From CAZSPT01 sp964608895 (GTDB lineage: Bacteria > Patescibacteriota > Patescibacteriia > 2-01-FULL-39-33), in NCBI GenBank assembly GCA_964608895.1, contig CAZSPT010000008.1, positions 1 to 20,196 of the forward strand: 20,196 bases of DNA, read 5' to 3'. A program made the translations under genes and the position numbers. This document shows, piece after piece, positions 14,870 through 20,196 of this stretch (position 1 is its first letter; each line of letters opens with the position of its first letter). Below the pieces are notes generated by a model. That model was not told the origin of the DNA. It saw nothing but the letters and a program-made list of their open reading frames with translations, and did no database searches.

Positions 14870-14941
14870 GGTCACGTAGCCAAGTGGTAAGGCGGCGGTC
14901 TGCAAAACCGCTATACGCGGGTTCGATTCCCGCCGTGACCT
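14870..14941 (+). tRNA. tRNA-Cys (anticodon GCA)
   Basis: GGTCACG (14870-14876) pairs with CGTGACC (14934-14940), with T14941 as discriminator, as expected for Cys. The anticodon stem GCGGT/ACCGC encloses loop CTGCAAA (GCA). The T arm GCGGG-TTCGATT-CCCGC is intact. The 3' CCA is not encoded. Confidence 0.96.
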
Positions 14942-14955
14942 CTCTGAAAATAAAA

Positions 14956-14980
14956 GACCCGCCAAATCCGGCGGGTTTTT
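14956..14980. terminator. Shared terminator of tRNA-Cys and the 3D-domain gene
   Basis: ACCCGCC (14957-14963) and GGCGGGT (14970-14976) form a 7-bp GC-rich stem around a 6-base loop. TTTTT follows on the plus strand; TCTTTTATTTT follows on the minus strand. It lies between the convergent tRNA-Cys and the 3D-domain gene, overlapping the last base or two of the latter. Confidence 0.8.
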
Positions 14981-15482
14981 AGTAAATCTCGGCTGTCAAA
15001 TACTTTACTCCAAACGCTTTTGCTTCCTGGCGGCTCGGCATCCAAATATCAAGCCGGTAATAATAACGGGGATTCATTCTATCTTCAACAGTGAATATTT
15101 TTTCCGAGTCAAACTCGGGCAGCTTCACTTTAGTTCCAAAAGGCAGAAAATTCCCGGCGATTATTCCTGATTTCACCCGTTTACCGCTGGCGGTAATAAA
15201 AGGAGAACTGTCGCATTGATCAATTGTTGAAGAATAGGCGGTTACCGCCACCTTAACAACCCGACGCGGTTGGCGGTTAATAATCGCCGGAAGCCGTCCA
15301 AGCCGAAAATTCGGCCGGCCGTCCAAAATAATCAATTCCGGAAGATTTTTTCTAGCTAAAATCTCTTGGTCGCCGACCAAAAAAACCACCCGGTTGCCGG
15401 CCGAAGAATATTGGGGGAAACTTAGCTGAAAAATCGCGATTGCCGCCAAAAATAAATAGATCTTTCTTGAAAAATTAAACAT
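14979..15482 (-). CDS. Exported 3D-domain protein
   Basis: This 167-aa protein has a signal peptide or anchor (about residues 1-28, FLAAIAIFQLSFPQYSSAG) and a C-terminal 3D domain (about 76-167), a double-psi beta-barrel related to MltA and to the ends of Rpf/YocH-type wall enzymes. The three conserved Asp are visible in QCDSSPFITASG (Asp91), TVEDRMNP (Asp134) and RLDIWM (Asp145). FGTKVKLP and the final AFGVKYLT are typical. Members usually act on or bind peptidoglycan outside the membrane. The middle (30-75) is unassigned and has no LysM or G5 domain. The gene follows a promoter-like site and a hairpin that may attenuate it. Confidence 0.85.
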   Translation of the reverse strand: MFNFSRKIYLFLAAIAIFQLSFPQYSSAGNRVVFLVGDQEILARKNLPELIILDGRPNFRLGRLPAIINRQPRRVVKVAVTAYSSTIDQCDSSPFITASGKRVKSGIIAGNFLPFGTKVKLPEFDSEKIFTVEDRMNPRYYYRLDIWMPSRQEAKAFGVKYLTAEIY

Positions 15483-15497
15483 TTAACTCTTGGTTAA

Positions 15498-15529
15498 GAA
15501 AACAAAAACCTCTCAACTAACTTGAGAGG
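15498..15529 (-). terminator. Hairpin and U-tract in the 3D gene leader
   Basis: On the minus strand CCTCTCAA and TTGAGAGG (plus arms 15509-15516 and 15522-15529) form an 8-bp stem with a 5-base loop, followed by TTTTTGTTTTCTT. It has the form of an intrinsic terminator but lies only 26 bases upstream of the ATG of the 3D-domain gene and ahead of any other stop codon. It could end a short RNA or attenuate the gene. Confidence 0.65.
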
Positions 15530-15543
15530 AGTCTATCACCTTA

Positions 15544-15566
15544 ACAAAAAACCGTTTGGCAGTCAA
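15544..15566 (-). promoter_or_regulatory. Possible promoter ahead of the leader hairpin
   Basis: TTGACT (15566-15561) lies 17 bases before TAAGGT on the minus strand, a weak -10. If used, the RNA would start near 15531 and meet the terminator-like hairpin at once. A second candidate, TGTTAAAAT (extended -10, near 15651-15659), would give a leader of about 165 bases. Apart from these, 15530-15693 shows no gene. Confidence 0.35.
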
Positions 15567-15689
15567 GAGCCTGTCTTTAGTTATCTAAAAACTAAATTCT
15601 GTTTAATTTCTTTTGAATCAAAAAAAATAAGCCAAAATATTCATCTCAATTTTAACAAAATGGTTATGTTTTTTTCTTTATAATAATGC

Positions 15690-15719
15690 AAAATAAAAAG
15701 GCGACTAAAAGTCGCCTTT
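15690..15719 (-). terminator. Intrinsic terminator of the TIM-barrel gene
   Basis: AAAGGCGAC and GTCGCCTTT (15697-15705 and 15711-15719) form a 9-bp stem with a 5-base loop. TTTTTATTTT follows on the minus strand. It begins 9 bases after the stop of the TIM-barrel gene. Confidence 0.85.
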
Positions 15720-15727
15720 ATTTAGAA

Positions 15728-16489
15728 TCAACACGCTTTAAGCGCTTTTCTTAAGAATTTCAACTCTTTTTGAAGCTCGTCAGGACCTGAATACTCCCCC
15801 TCCAAAATAACCGGAGCGTTCTTCCGAGCCAGAGCTTTGTTGAGAAAATCAACAATTTCCCGATTGTTGTCCGCCCGGCAAACCAAAGCGTGATTATTGT
15901 CCTCGGTCTGGCCACTGACGTGATAGTGAACAATTCTGTCGCTGAAAGCATCCAGCAACTCTTGAGCGTAAACCATTGAAGGGTCGTGCTCAAAGGCGTG
16001 CTGGAGATCCAAAACAAAACCGCAATTCGCCTTTGCCACCAAATCGACAAGTTCGTTCAAAACAAAACCGCTTGTCTTGTTTTTGTCCATGTTTTCAATG
16101 GCTAAAGGAACACCTTTATTCAGAAACATCTGATAGACTTCCCAAGGGTATTCCCCGTCAACTTTCTCAGGATGAGTTAAAGCGGCTGAAGCGCCGAAAG
16201 ACCCAACCAACTCGCCGGCCAACGAAACTTCTTCCGGGCGATAATGGCTAATTCCGGAAAGGTGTAACGAACGATAGCCGCAAACCTTCCGAAGAAACGA
16301 ACCGTTTTTAAGCAGGAATTTAATCCGTCTACTTTCCCGATCCCAGCCTCCAAGAGGAACCTCAAAGGCGTTTGACTGAACTTTTCCGTTGCTTAAAATC
16401 CTTTGGTGTCCTGAAAGTGAAAAATCATCCTTAGCAAAAACCCAACCGGTCGACGGACCGATTATCAACTGTCTGCTGGCACTACTCAC
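15728..16489 (-). CDS. Xylose isomerase-like TIM-barrel protein
   Basis: This 253-aa protein resembles the sugar phosphate isomerase/epimerase and AP endonuclease 2 (endonuclease IV-like) TIM-barrel superfamily. Candidate metal ligands fall in the expected order: His76 and His82 (SLHLSGISH), His106 (LTHPEKV), Glu132 (LAIENMD), Asp161 and His164 (VLDLQHAF), His188/His190 (VHYHVSG) and Glu230 (VILEGEY). The substrate is unknown; endonuclease IV itself is longer (about 280 aa) and has a different N-terminus. The start is GTG 16489, chosen because AGGAGG lies 9 bases upstream and fits with the promoter; there is no earlier ATG. The gene is a single unit with a near-consensus promoter and a strong terminator, which suggests good expression. 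Confidence 0.8.
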   Translation of the reverse strand: MSSASRQLIIGPSTGWVFAKDDFSLSGHQRILSNGKVQSNAFEVPLGGWDRESRRIKFLLKNGSFLRKVCGYRSLHLSGISHYRPEEVSLAGELVGSFGASAALTHPEKVDGEYPWEVYQMFLNKGVPLAIENMDKNKTSGFVLNELVDLVAKANCGFVLDLQHAFEHDPSMVYAQELLDAFSDRIVHYHVSGQTEDNNHALVCRADNNREIVDFLNKALARKNAPVILEGEYSGPDELQKELKFLRKALKAC

Positions 16490-16554
16490 TAATCGCTACC
16501 TCCTTTTCTTTTTTAAAGAACCAAACTTTAAACCAGCAAAAAACAACTCTCAAG

Positions 16555-16583
16555 AGTATAACAAATAATTTAAAAAATGTCAA
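16555..16583 (-). promoter_or_regulatory. Near-consensus promoter of the TIM-barrel gene
   Basis: TTGACA (16583-16578) and TATACT (16560-16555) are 17 bases apart on the minus strand, the best sigma70-type match in the window. The leader to the GTG start is about 58 bases and ends with a strong AGGAGG. Confidence 0.85.
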
Positions 16584-16606
16584 AAAACCGGATTTTAAAA
16601 ATCCGG
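16582..16606 (-). terminator. Intrinsic terminator upstream of the TIM-barrel promoter
   Basis: CCGGATTT and AAATCCGG (16588-16595 and 16599-16606) form an 8-bp stem with a 3-base loop. Six Ts follow on the minus strand and run into the TTGACA of the next promoter. It would end transcription from the cysteine-repeat gene region. Confidence 0.75.
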
Positions 16607-16639
16607 AATTTTAAAAAAGAAAAAAACGCGACAGAGTAT

Positions 16640-16918
16640 TTACGCAACCAAATCCAGACCTATTTTGAATAAAAATAATCGGCTGCCGCCGCTGAATTTC
16701 GCGCCAACAAAATTGGCGCACCGCTTAAAAATCCAACACAAACATCGGCCGGCTATTTTTCTCCAATCGTCTCCGATGCTACCGCCTAAATCCCGCGTAT
16801 CTTCTCCAACTGAATAAAAAATTTTCTTTGTTGCATAATATTTTAGCTGTCCTATTCGTCCTAAAATAAGAATTTCTTCTGAATTTTCTTCAGATGATTT
16901 TTCCTTGGGGGAGTTTAA
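16640..16918 (-). pseudogene. Open stretch in frame after the Cys-rich extension
   Basis: After the TAA at 16919-16921, the same minus-strand frame stays open for 92 codons to a TAA at 16640-16642. It has no ATG, GTG or TTG near its beginning. The translation begins LNSPKEKSSEENSEEILI and continues with LKYYATKKIFYSVGEDTRDL. The first half reads like protein; the second half covers a GC-rich inverted repeat (GCGCCAA/TTGGCGC, 16701-16719). It may be a remnant of a longer gene or chance. No other feature was seen between 16607 and 16918. Confidence 0.3.
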
Positions 16919-17140
16919 TTAATTGATTTTTTTAATAAAATTTCCTTCTTTTAAATGTTCTTCAAAATTAACACATCTGTTTCCGTCAAAGCATTTATTC
17001 TCCCCGCAGTCGCAAATTTTTACCTCCCGGCTGTTTTCTGGAGCACAGCCGCAAGCACCGATAACGCAGGTATTAGGAAAATGCTCTGTTAAATCACAGC
17101 ACGATCCAACACTAACAATACCTCCAGAGTTTACGCAGAC
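16919..17140 (-). pseudogene. Cys-rich C-terminal domain in frame after a UGA
   Basis: Directly after the TGA at 17141-17143 the frame continues for 73 codons to TAA 16919. The translation begins VCVNSGGIVSVGSCCDLTE, then has HFPNTCVIGACGCAPENS, VKICDCGENKCFDGNRCV and a charged end FEEHLKEGNFIKKIN. The spacing of ten Cys, with CC, CGC and CDC motifs, looks like a real disulfide- or metal-bound domain, not random sequence, and resembles a Cys-rich module I recall in hypothetical proteins of related bacteria (memory, not a search). It has no start codon of its own near its beginning. It is either the lost end of the 17144-17980 protein or is made by readthrough. Confidence 0.7.
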
Positions 17141-17980
17141 TCATTCTTTTTCGGCAAAATTAATAGCATATTCCGCATAGCACATATTTCGTTTCATTTC
17201 ATTGCTAATTTTTTCACAAATAGAAATATCCGGGGAGATGTGCGTTGAAAAATTGCCATAACATAAATCTCGCAATTCTTCTTCCTTGATTCCCGCGCAA
17301 ATATTAGAATTTTTTTCACTCAAGGCCCTATCTACCAAGCAATCATCTTTATATTTTATTAAACCTTCGGGAGTTTCAAAAGGAATATCGCAAAATGATA
17401 ATGGCTGTCTAAAAAACGAAAGGCAAAATCTATTTCCCCGGCATAAAGATGGATTTTGTTCCCTGAAAGCCAAACAGCAATTTTTAAAACTCTTTCCTTC
17501 TATCGTATTATCGTTAATTTTTTCACAATATTCAGCTTTTATTTCATCCGTCCGTGATTCCCAATGCAATCTATGGATAAAAGCGAAATAACAATCGTTT
17601 GAATTTTCCATTTCGTCGCAGTAATAAAATTCGCCGGTGAGAAAACTCAACTCGTAATAACACATCTTTTTTGCTTCCGGCACTTGAATTTCCCGGCAGT
17701 AAGATATATCCCGCGCGGCCATACCCTGGCAAAGTTTTTGCTGGTCCGTCTGATCTAAATTCCAACAAAAACTCTCATCTTGATTAGCCACTGCCAAACA
17801 GTAATAAGTATCGCCGGGTTTGGAAATCTTCTGACAAATCTCATTTATAAAAGTGTTGGGAATATTTTCAAATGCTTTTTTTTCAGGAATAAAAAAAGTC
17901 TTCCACCCAAAAAACAATCCTACTCCCAAAATAATTAAAATTATTACGATTATGTTTTTTTTAGAAAAAATTCTATCCAT
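17141..17980 (-). CDS. Membrane-anchored cysteine-repeat protein, ending at an in-frame UGA
   Basis: This 279-aa protein has an N-terminal hydrophobic anchor (about 10-26, IIVIILIILGVGLFFGW) and a large part predicted to lie outside the membrane. That part repeats a pattern of paired Cys about 10-13 residues apart with aromatic and acidic residues between them, for example CQGMAARDISYC, CCLAFREQNPSLC and CLSFFRQPLSFC, about eight times. Such Cys-pair repeats occur in CPR bacteria and archaea; no function is known. The start is ATG 17980 because a TATAAT lies 7 bases before it, which predicts a leaderless mRNA; a TTG at 18016 overlaps the -35. There is no Shine-Dalgarno site. The stop is UGA, but the frame continues into a Cys-rich domain. 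Codon and base composition are less GC-rich than the neighbours. Confidence 0.85.
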   Translation of the reverse strand: MDRIFSKKNIIVIILIILGVGLFFGWKTFFIPEKKAFENIPNTFINEICQKISKPGDTYYCLAVANQDESFCWNLDQTDQQKLCQGMAARDISYCREIQVPEAKKMCYYELSFLTGEFYYCDEMENSNDCYFAFIHRLHWESRTDEIKAEYCEKINDNTIEGKSFKNCCLAFREQNPSLCRGNRFCLSFFRQPLSFCDIPFETPEGLIKYKDDCLVDRALSEKNSNICAGIKEEELRDLCYGNFSTHISPDISICEKISNEMKRNMCYAEYAINFAEKE

Positions 17981-17987
17981 ATTGTTT

Positions 17988-18016
17988 ATTATATAATTAT
18001 TTTTCCAATATATCAA
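17988..18016 (-). promoter_or_regulatory. Promoter of the cysteine-repeat gene, leaderless layout
   Basis: TTGATA (18016-18011) and a perfect TATAAT (17993-17988) are 17 bases apart on the minus strand. Only 7 bases separate the -10 from the ATG, so transcription should begin at or next to the start codon. Confidence 0.75.
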
Positions 18017-18049
18017 TGTTTCACCCGTAATATTTTTATTTATTGGATT

Positions 18050-18345
18050 TTATCGGTAATTTCTAATAAAATAAAAAAATAATATCTGGGGAGCCGTTCT
18101 TTCTTTAGTCCCTGCTCAATTCAAAGCAATGTTTATATCTTTTACTACTTCATCTGGAAAGCCATCACTGGTACTTACATCAATTTCTTCTAAAATAGCC
18201 TCCTAAAGTAAATAATCTTCTGCTGTTTCAAAACCCTCCCTTTTTTCTTTAATTATTGATTCCTCCTTTTTTTTAATTTAGATTCAATAGACTCCCTTGG
18301 TTTCTCGTGCTAGTTTGTTAGTTGTTCAAATTTGTTTATATTAAA
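18050..18345 (-). pseudogene. Decayed gene with several stops and a likely frameshift
   Basis: The minus strand holds protein-like stretches that no single open frame joins. FEQLTN, a TAG, HEKPRESIESKLKK, then a frame change at an A8 run (around 18265-18272), then EESIIKEKREGFETAEDYLL, a TAG, EAILEEIDVSTSDGFPDEVV and KDINIALN, a TGA, and AGTKERTAPQILFFY to a TAA at 18050. The charged, helix-forming composition suggests a former coding region of unknown function. No start codon is clear. It lies between tRNA-Gly and the cysteine-repeat gene. The remaining 18017-18049 shows nothing. Confidence 0.5.
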
Positions 18346-18353
18346 TTTATAAA

Positions 18354-18377
18354 CCAAAAATCGCCCATTAAGGCGAT
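18354..18377 (-). terminator. Intrinsic terminator after tRNA-Gly
   Basis: ATCGCC and GGCGAT (18360-18365 and 18372-18377) form a 6-bp stem with a 6-base loop. TTTTTGG follows on the minus strand. It lies 45 bases after the tRNA 3' end. Confidence 0.65.
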
Positions 18378-18421
18378 CTCTGGTTCTAACTTCCTTCACA
18401 AACTACCTAATTTAGATAAAA

Positions 18422-18492
18422 AGCGGATGACGGGAATTGAACCCGCGTCCTCGGCTTGGAAGGCCGATGCACTACCATTGTGCTACATCCGC
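18422..18492 (-). tRNA. tRNA-Gly (anticodon TCC)
   Basis: On the minus strand GCGGATG pairs with CATCCGC, with T as discriminator (18422). The anticodon loop CTTCCAA gives TCC. The T arm GCGGG-TTCAATT-CCCGT is intact. The 3' CCA is not encoded. Confidence 0.95.
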
Positions 18493-18507
18493 TCAAACAG
18501 TCTTCAT

Positions 18508-18535
18508 ATTATAACAAAAAACCGCCGAAAATCAA
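18508..18535 (-). promoter_or_regulatory. Promoter of tRNA-Gly
   Basis: TTGATT (18535-18530) and a perfect TATAAT (18513-18508) with the extended TG element (TGTTATAAT) are 16 bases apart on the minus strand. It lies just after the pcm stop codon. Confidence 0.75.
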
Positions 18536-18537
18536 CT

Positions 18538-19143
18538 TTAAACCAAAGGAACAAAAACAAATCCCGGAAATTCTTCTTTAATCAACCCCCCGCCAGAATC
18601 TTTATTGATTCGCCAAAGAGACTGGTTAATCGGCAAAACCAGCCGACCGCCGATTTTTAACTGATTGACTAATTGTTCAGGCAGTTTTTCGGCAGCCGCT
18701 GAAACTAAAATTCTGTCAAAAGGAGCCTGGTCGGGCGAGCCTAATTGACTGCCGGCCGAAATAATTTCTGCTTGAGAAAAATTATATTTAACAAGATTTT
18801 TTCGGCCGAATTTAACTAAAAAAGAAACTGCTTCAATTCCAACGACTTTACCGTCCGAACCGACTATTTCCGCCAACAAAGCGGTCGTCCAGCCAGAGCC
18901 GGCGCCAAGGTCCAAAATCTTCTCTCCGGGCCGGGGAGCCAAAAGCTCAAGCATGAAAACGACAGTTGAAGGTTGAGAAATCGTCTGACCCTGGCCGATA
19001 CTTAAAGGATAATCGCCATAAGCTTCAGCTTGAAATTCAGCCGGAACAAAATCAGCCCGGTCAATTTTTTCAAAGGATCTGATAATCCGGGGAGTTTTTA
19101 AAAATCCCGCTTGAAGTTTTTCCAAAAGCTGATTTTTAGTCAT
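18538..19143 (-). CDS. pcm: Protein-L-isoaspartate O-methyltransferase
   Basis: This 201-aa SAM-dependent enzyme methylates L-isoaspartyl residues so that damaged proteins can be repaired. The substrate-loop region SIGQGQTISQP (48-58) and the SAM-binding motif LDLGAGSGWTTALLA (77-91) are typical, as are GKVVGIE (98-104) and the post-motif RILVSAAAEKLPEQLVNQLK, then GGRLVLPI. The length is normal (about 200-215 aa). Its ATG overlaps the thpR end by 8 bases, so the two are co-transcribed. tRNA-Gly follows with its own promoter. Confidence 0.93.
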   Translation of the reverse strand: MTKNQLLEKLQAGFLKTPRIIRSFEKIDRADFVPAEFQAEAYGDYPLSIGQGQTISQPSTVVFMLELLAPRPGEKILDLGAGSGWTTALLAEIVGSDGKVVGIEAVSFLVKFGRKNLVKYNFSQAEIISAGSQLGSPDQAPFDRILVSAAAEKLPEQLVNQLKIGGRLVLPINQSLWRINKDSGGGLIKEEFPGFVFVPLV

Positions 19144-19675
19144 TGTTAAAATTAAATTCAGCCAACAGGCTGTACTCCGGTCCTTTTGAAGTTAATTTGG
19201 AGTTAAATAATTGACAACGGCTGACTTTTAGAGCCGGCAACTCAATCTGAGGCAAAGGAATTTTTTTTGAATTTTTCAGCCGGGCAAGAGTAAGATGAGG
19301 AATCGCCTTCGGCGGTTTGGCTGAAGGAATAATCTCTTGAACCGTTTTCCAAGAGATCTCAGCCAACCGGCGGTATTCAGGACAATCTTGAAAAACCGCC
19401 CAAATCATCCGGGGTGGCTGGACTCCAAAAGGGCCAAAAATGATTTTCTGAAAATTAAGGGAGAATTCCGGAATTTTAGAAAAGCCGCCTTTTAGTCGCT
19501 CAAGTAAAAAATTCAAACGGTCGGCCGGAAAACAACCGATAAAATAAACTGTTAGATGAAGATTTTTTCGAGCAGTCGGCCGAAGACCGGGATAATCAGC
19601 TTGAGAACGCCAGTAATTAAAAATTTCAAGGCAATCTTGAGAAACAGGAACCGCTAAAAAAAGTCGGTTAGTCAT
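19136..19675 (-). CDS. thpR: RNA 2',3'-cyclic phosphodiesterase (2'-5' RNA ligase family)
   Basis: This 179-aa protein belongs to the 2H phosphoesterase family. The two catalytic HxT motifs are HLTV (His40) and HLTL (His127), each at the family position. Known members hydrolyse 2',3'-cyclic phosphate RNA ends to 2'-phosphate and can ligate 2'-5' tRNA halves in vitro. IWAVFQDCPEYRRLAEI is typical of the middle part. The length matches ThpR/LigT (about 175-190 aa). The start is ATG 19675. It is the first gene of thpR-pcm and is divergent from the small membrane-protein gene, with 46 bases between. Confidence 0.92.
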   Translation of the reverse strand: MTNRLFLAVPVSQDCLEIFNYWRSQADYPGLRPTARKNLHLTVYFIGCFPADRLNFLLERLKGGFSKIPEFSLNFQKIIFGPFGVQPPRMIWAVFQDCPEYRRLAEISWKTVQEIIPSAKPPKAIPHLTLARLKNSKKIPLPQIELPALKVSRCQLFNSKLTSKGPEYSLLAEFNFNND

Positions 19676-19689
19676 AATTCAACAAAAAA

Positions 19690-19698
19690 TGATATAAT
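19690..19698 (+). promoter_or_regulatory. Extended -10 promoter of the small membrane-protein gene
   Basis: TGATATAAT (19690-19698) is a perfect TATAAT with the extended TG element; no -35 is clear. Transcription would begin near 19705, about 17 bases before the ATG at 19722. It is the same nine-base element as at 7510-7518. Confidence 0.55.
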
Positions 19699-19721
19699 GA
19701 AAAAAATCATAAAAGAAAAAG

Positions 19722-20033
19722 ATGATTGATTTCTTTTATCTTTCTGTTCTCACCGCCGGATTCACCGGCGGAGTTGTTCGAGGATTGGTTGGATTCGTCA
19801 AACACCAGTTTTCCTACAAAAATGTCAAATTCAACATCCCTTATTTTCTGGCGATGATGTTTATTTCCGGAACAGTCGGTTTACTGACGGCCGCGACCGT
19901 CAAAGAATTAGGTCTGCCACTGTTTGGCTCAACCATCCTTAGCCCGGCTCTAACTTTCGTAGTTGGCTACGCCGGCGGAGATTTGCTTGAAAATCTCTAC
20001 AAAATTATTGTCAAAAAAAGCACTCTTTACTGA
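19722..20033 (+). CDS. Hypothetical small membrane protein, 103 aa
   Basis: No family is assigned with confidence. The protein has about three hydrophobic segments (roughly residues 3-20, 40-60 and 68-88), with the basic stretch RGLVGFVKHQFSYKNVK between the first two, and it ends VGYAGGDLLENLYKIIVKK. Similar small proteins with a GYAG(T/G)D-x-(L/I)E motif near the end are, as I recall, common and uncharacterised in CPR genomes; small size and helix pattern are holin-like, but that is speculation. It has an extended -10 promoter and a weak, A-rich ribosome site. The stop is TGA. Confidence 0.75.
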   Translation: MIDFFYLSVLTAGFTGGVVRGLVGFVKHQFSYKNVKFNIPYFLAMMFISGTVGLLTAATVKELGLPLFGSTILSPALTFVVGYAGGDLLENLYKIIVKKSTLY

Positions 20034-20111
20034 CGGTCGTGTCTACTGAACAAAATTCAAAAAAAATCACGCTCCGTTCAGCAACTGCGACTATAATTGA
20101 CTTTCGAATTT

Positions 20112-20188
20112 TGGTCGGGCTGGCGGGACTTGAACCCGCGACCTCACGCACCCCATGCGTACGCGCTAGCCAACTGCGCCACAGCCCG
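20112..20188 (-). tRNA. tRNA-Pro (anticodon GGG)
   Basis: On the minus strand CGGGCTG (from 20188) pairs with CAGCCCG, with A (20115) as discriminator; C1-G72 and A73 are typical of bacterial tRNA-Pro. The anticodon stem TACGC/GCGTG encloses loop ATGGGGT (GGG). The T arm GCGGG-TTCAAGT-CCCGC is intact. CCA is encoded at 20114-20112. The promoter lies outside the window. Confidence 0.94.
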
Positions 20189-20196
20189 AATTATTT

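Noticed and set aside
16683..16719. GCCGCCGC and CGCGCCAACA words shared with the tRNA-Arg/tRNA-Lys spacer (near 6810-6835)
   Set aside because: The words are short and in a different order; this is too weak to call a repeat family.
17141..17143. UGA reassigned to an amino acid in the whole genome
   Set aside because: UGA ends clpP, nusB (ATGA overlap), the sulfotransferase gene (ATGACTGA overlap) and the 19722-20033 gene at sensible places, and conserved genes contain no internal UGA.
17100..17143. Selenocysteine at the UGA
   Set aside because: An imperfect stem can be drawn after the UGA, but it does not look like a convincing bacterial SECIS, no selenoprotein machinery is visible, and the context is not a typical redox motif.
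18322..18660. 112-aa plus-strand open frame
   Set aside because: It lies antisense across tRNA-Gly and the end of pcm, so it is a shadow frame.
1..20196. CRISPR array, insertion sequence, phage or toxin-antitoxin module
   Set aside because: No spaced direct repeats, transposase or integrase motifs, or paired small toxin/antitoxin genes were seen on either strand.

Overview
The window looks like chromosomal DNA from a Candidate Phyla Radiation (Patescibacteria, Parcubacteria-like) bacterium. This is an inference from gene content and protein size: a short IF2 (660 aa), a ribosomal protein L32 with a long lysine-rich tail, RNase Y, PilT, tightly packed genes with few Shine-Dalgarno sites, and AT-rich spacers. 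UGA is a normal stop here: it ends clpP, nusB (ATGA overlap with rnc), the sulfotransferase gene and the last membrane-protein gene. No phage, IS element or CRISPR array was seen.

Layout. 0-2.75 kb (+): the 3' end of an unidentified reading frame, then a sulfotransferase, a DUF202 membrane protein and a CCA-adding enzyme. 2.8-6.6 kb: a small orphan gene (-) divergent from an RluA-type pseudouridine synthase (+), then rpmF, nusB, rnc and pilT (+), ending in a terminator. 6.7-7.0 kb: tRNA-Arg(TCG) and tRNA-Lys(CTT). 7.0-14.8 kb (all -): a membrane protein, an HU-like protein with an acidic tail, a 52-aa acidic protein, ymdB, rny, clpP, and the infB-rbfA-nrnA-like operon. 14.87 kb: tRNA-Cys (+), divergent from infB. 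15.0-16.5 kb (-): an exported 3D-domain protein and a TIM-barrel metalloenzyme-like protein. 16.6-18.4 kb (-): a compositionally different block with a membrane-anchored cysteine-repeat protein whose frame continues through a UGA into a conserved-looking Cys-rich domain, plus a decayed gene. 18.4-20.2 kb: tRNA-Gly, pcm and thpR (-), a small membrane protein (+), and tRNA-Pro (-).

Most of the window is information processing: tRNA maturation (cca, tRNAs), ribosome assembly and modification (rpmF, rbfA, rluA-like, infB), and RNA turnover (rnc, rny, nanoRNase, ymdB, thpR). The rny-ymdB and infB-rbfA-nrnA orders match those known from Firmicutes. Many sigma70-type promoters are visible, several packed against terminators or stop codons.

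The part most worth a second look is 16.6-18.4 kb: an in-frame UGA between two cysteine-rich parts of one protein, a promoter placed for leaderless translation, and a neighbouring broken gene. Other points of interest are a long rny leader whose ribosome site sits in a hairpin, and a possible short transcript or attenuator ahead of the 3D-domain gene. I did not find convincing evidence of a new multi-gene system.
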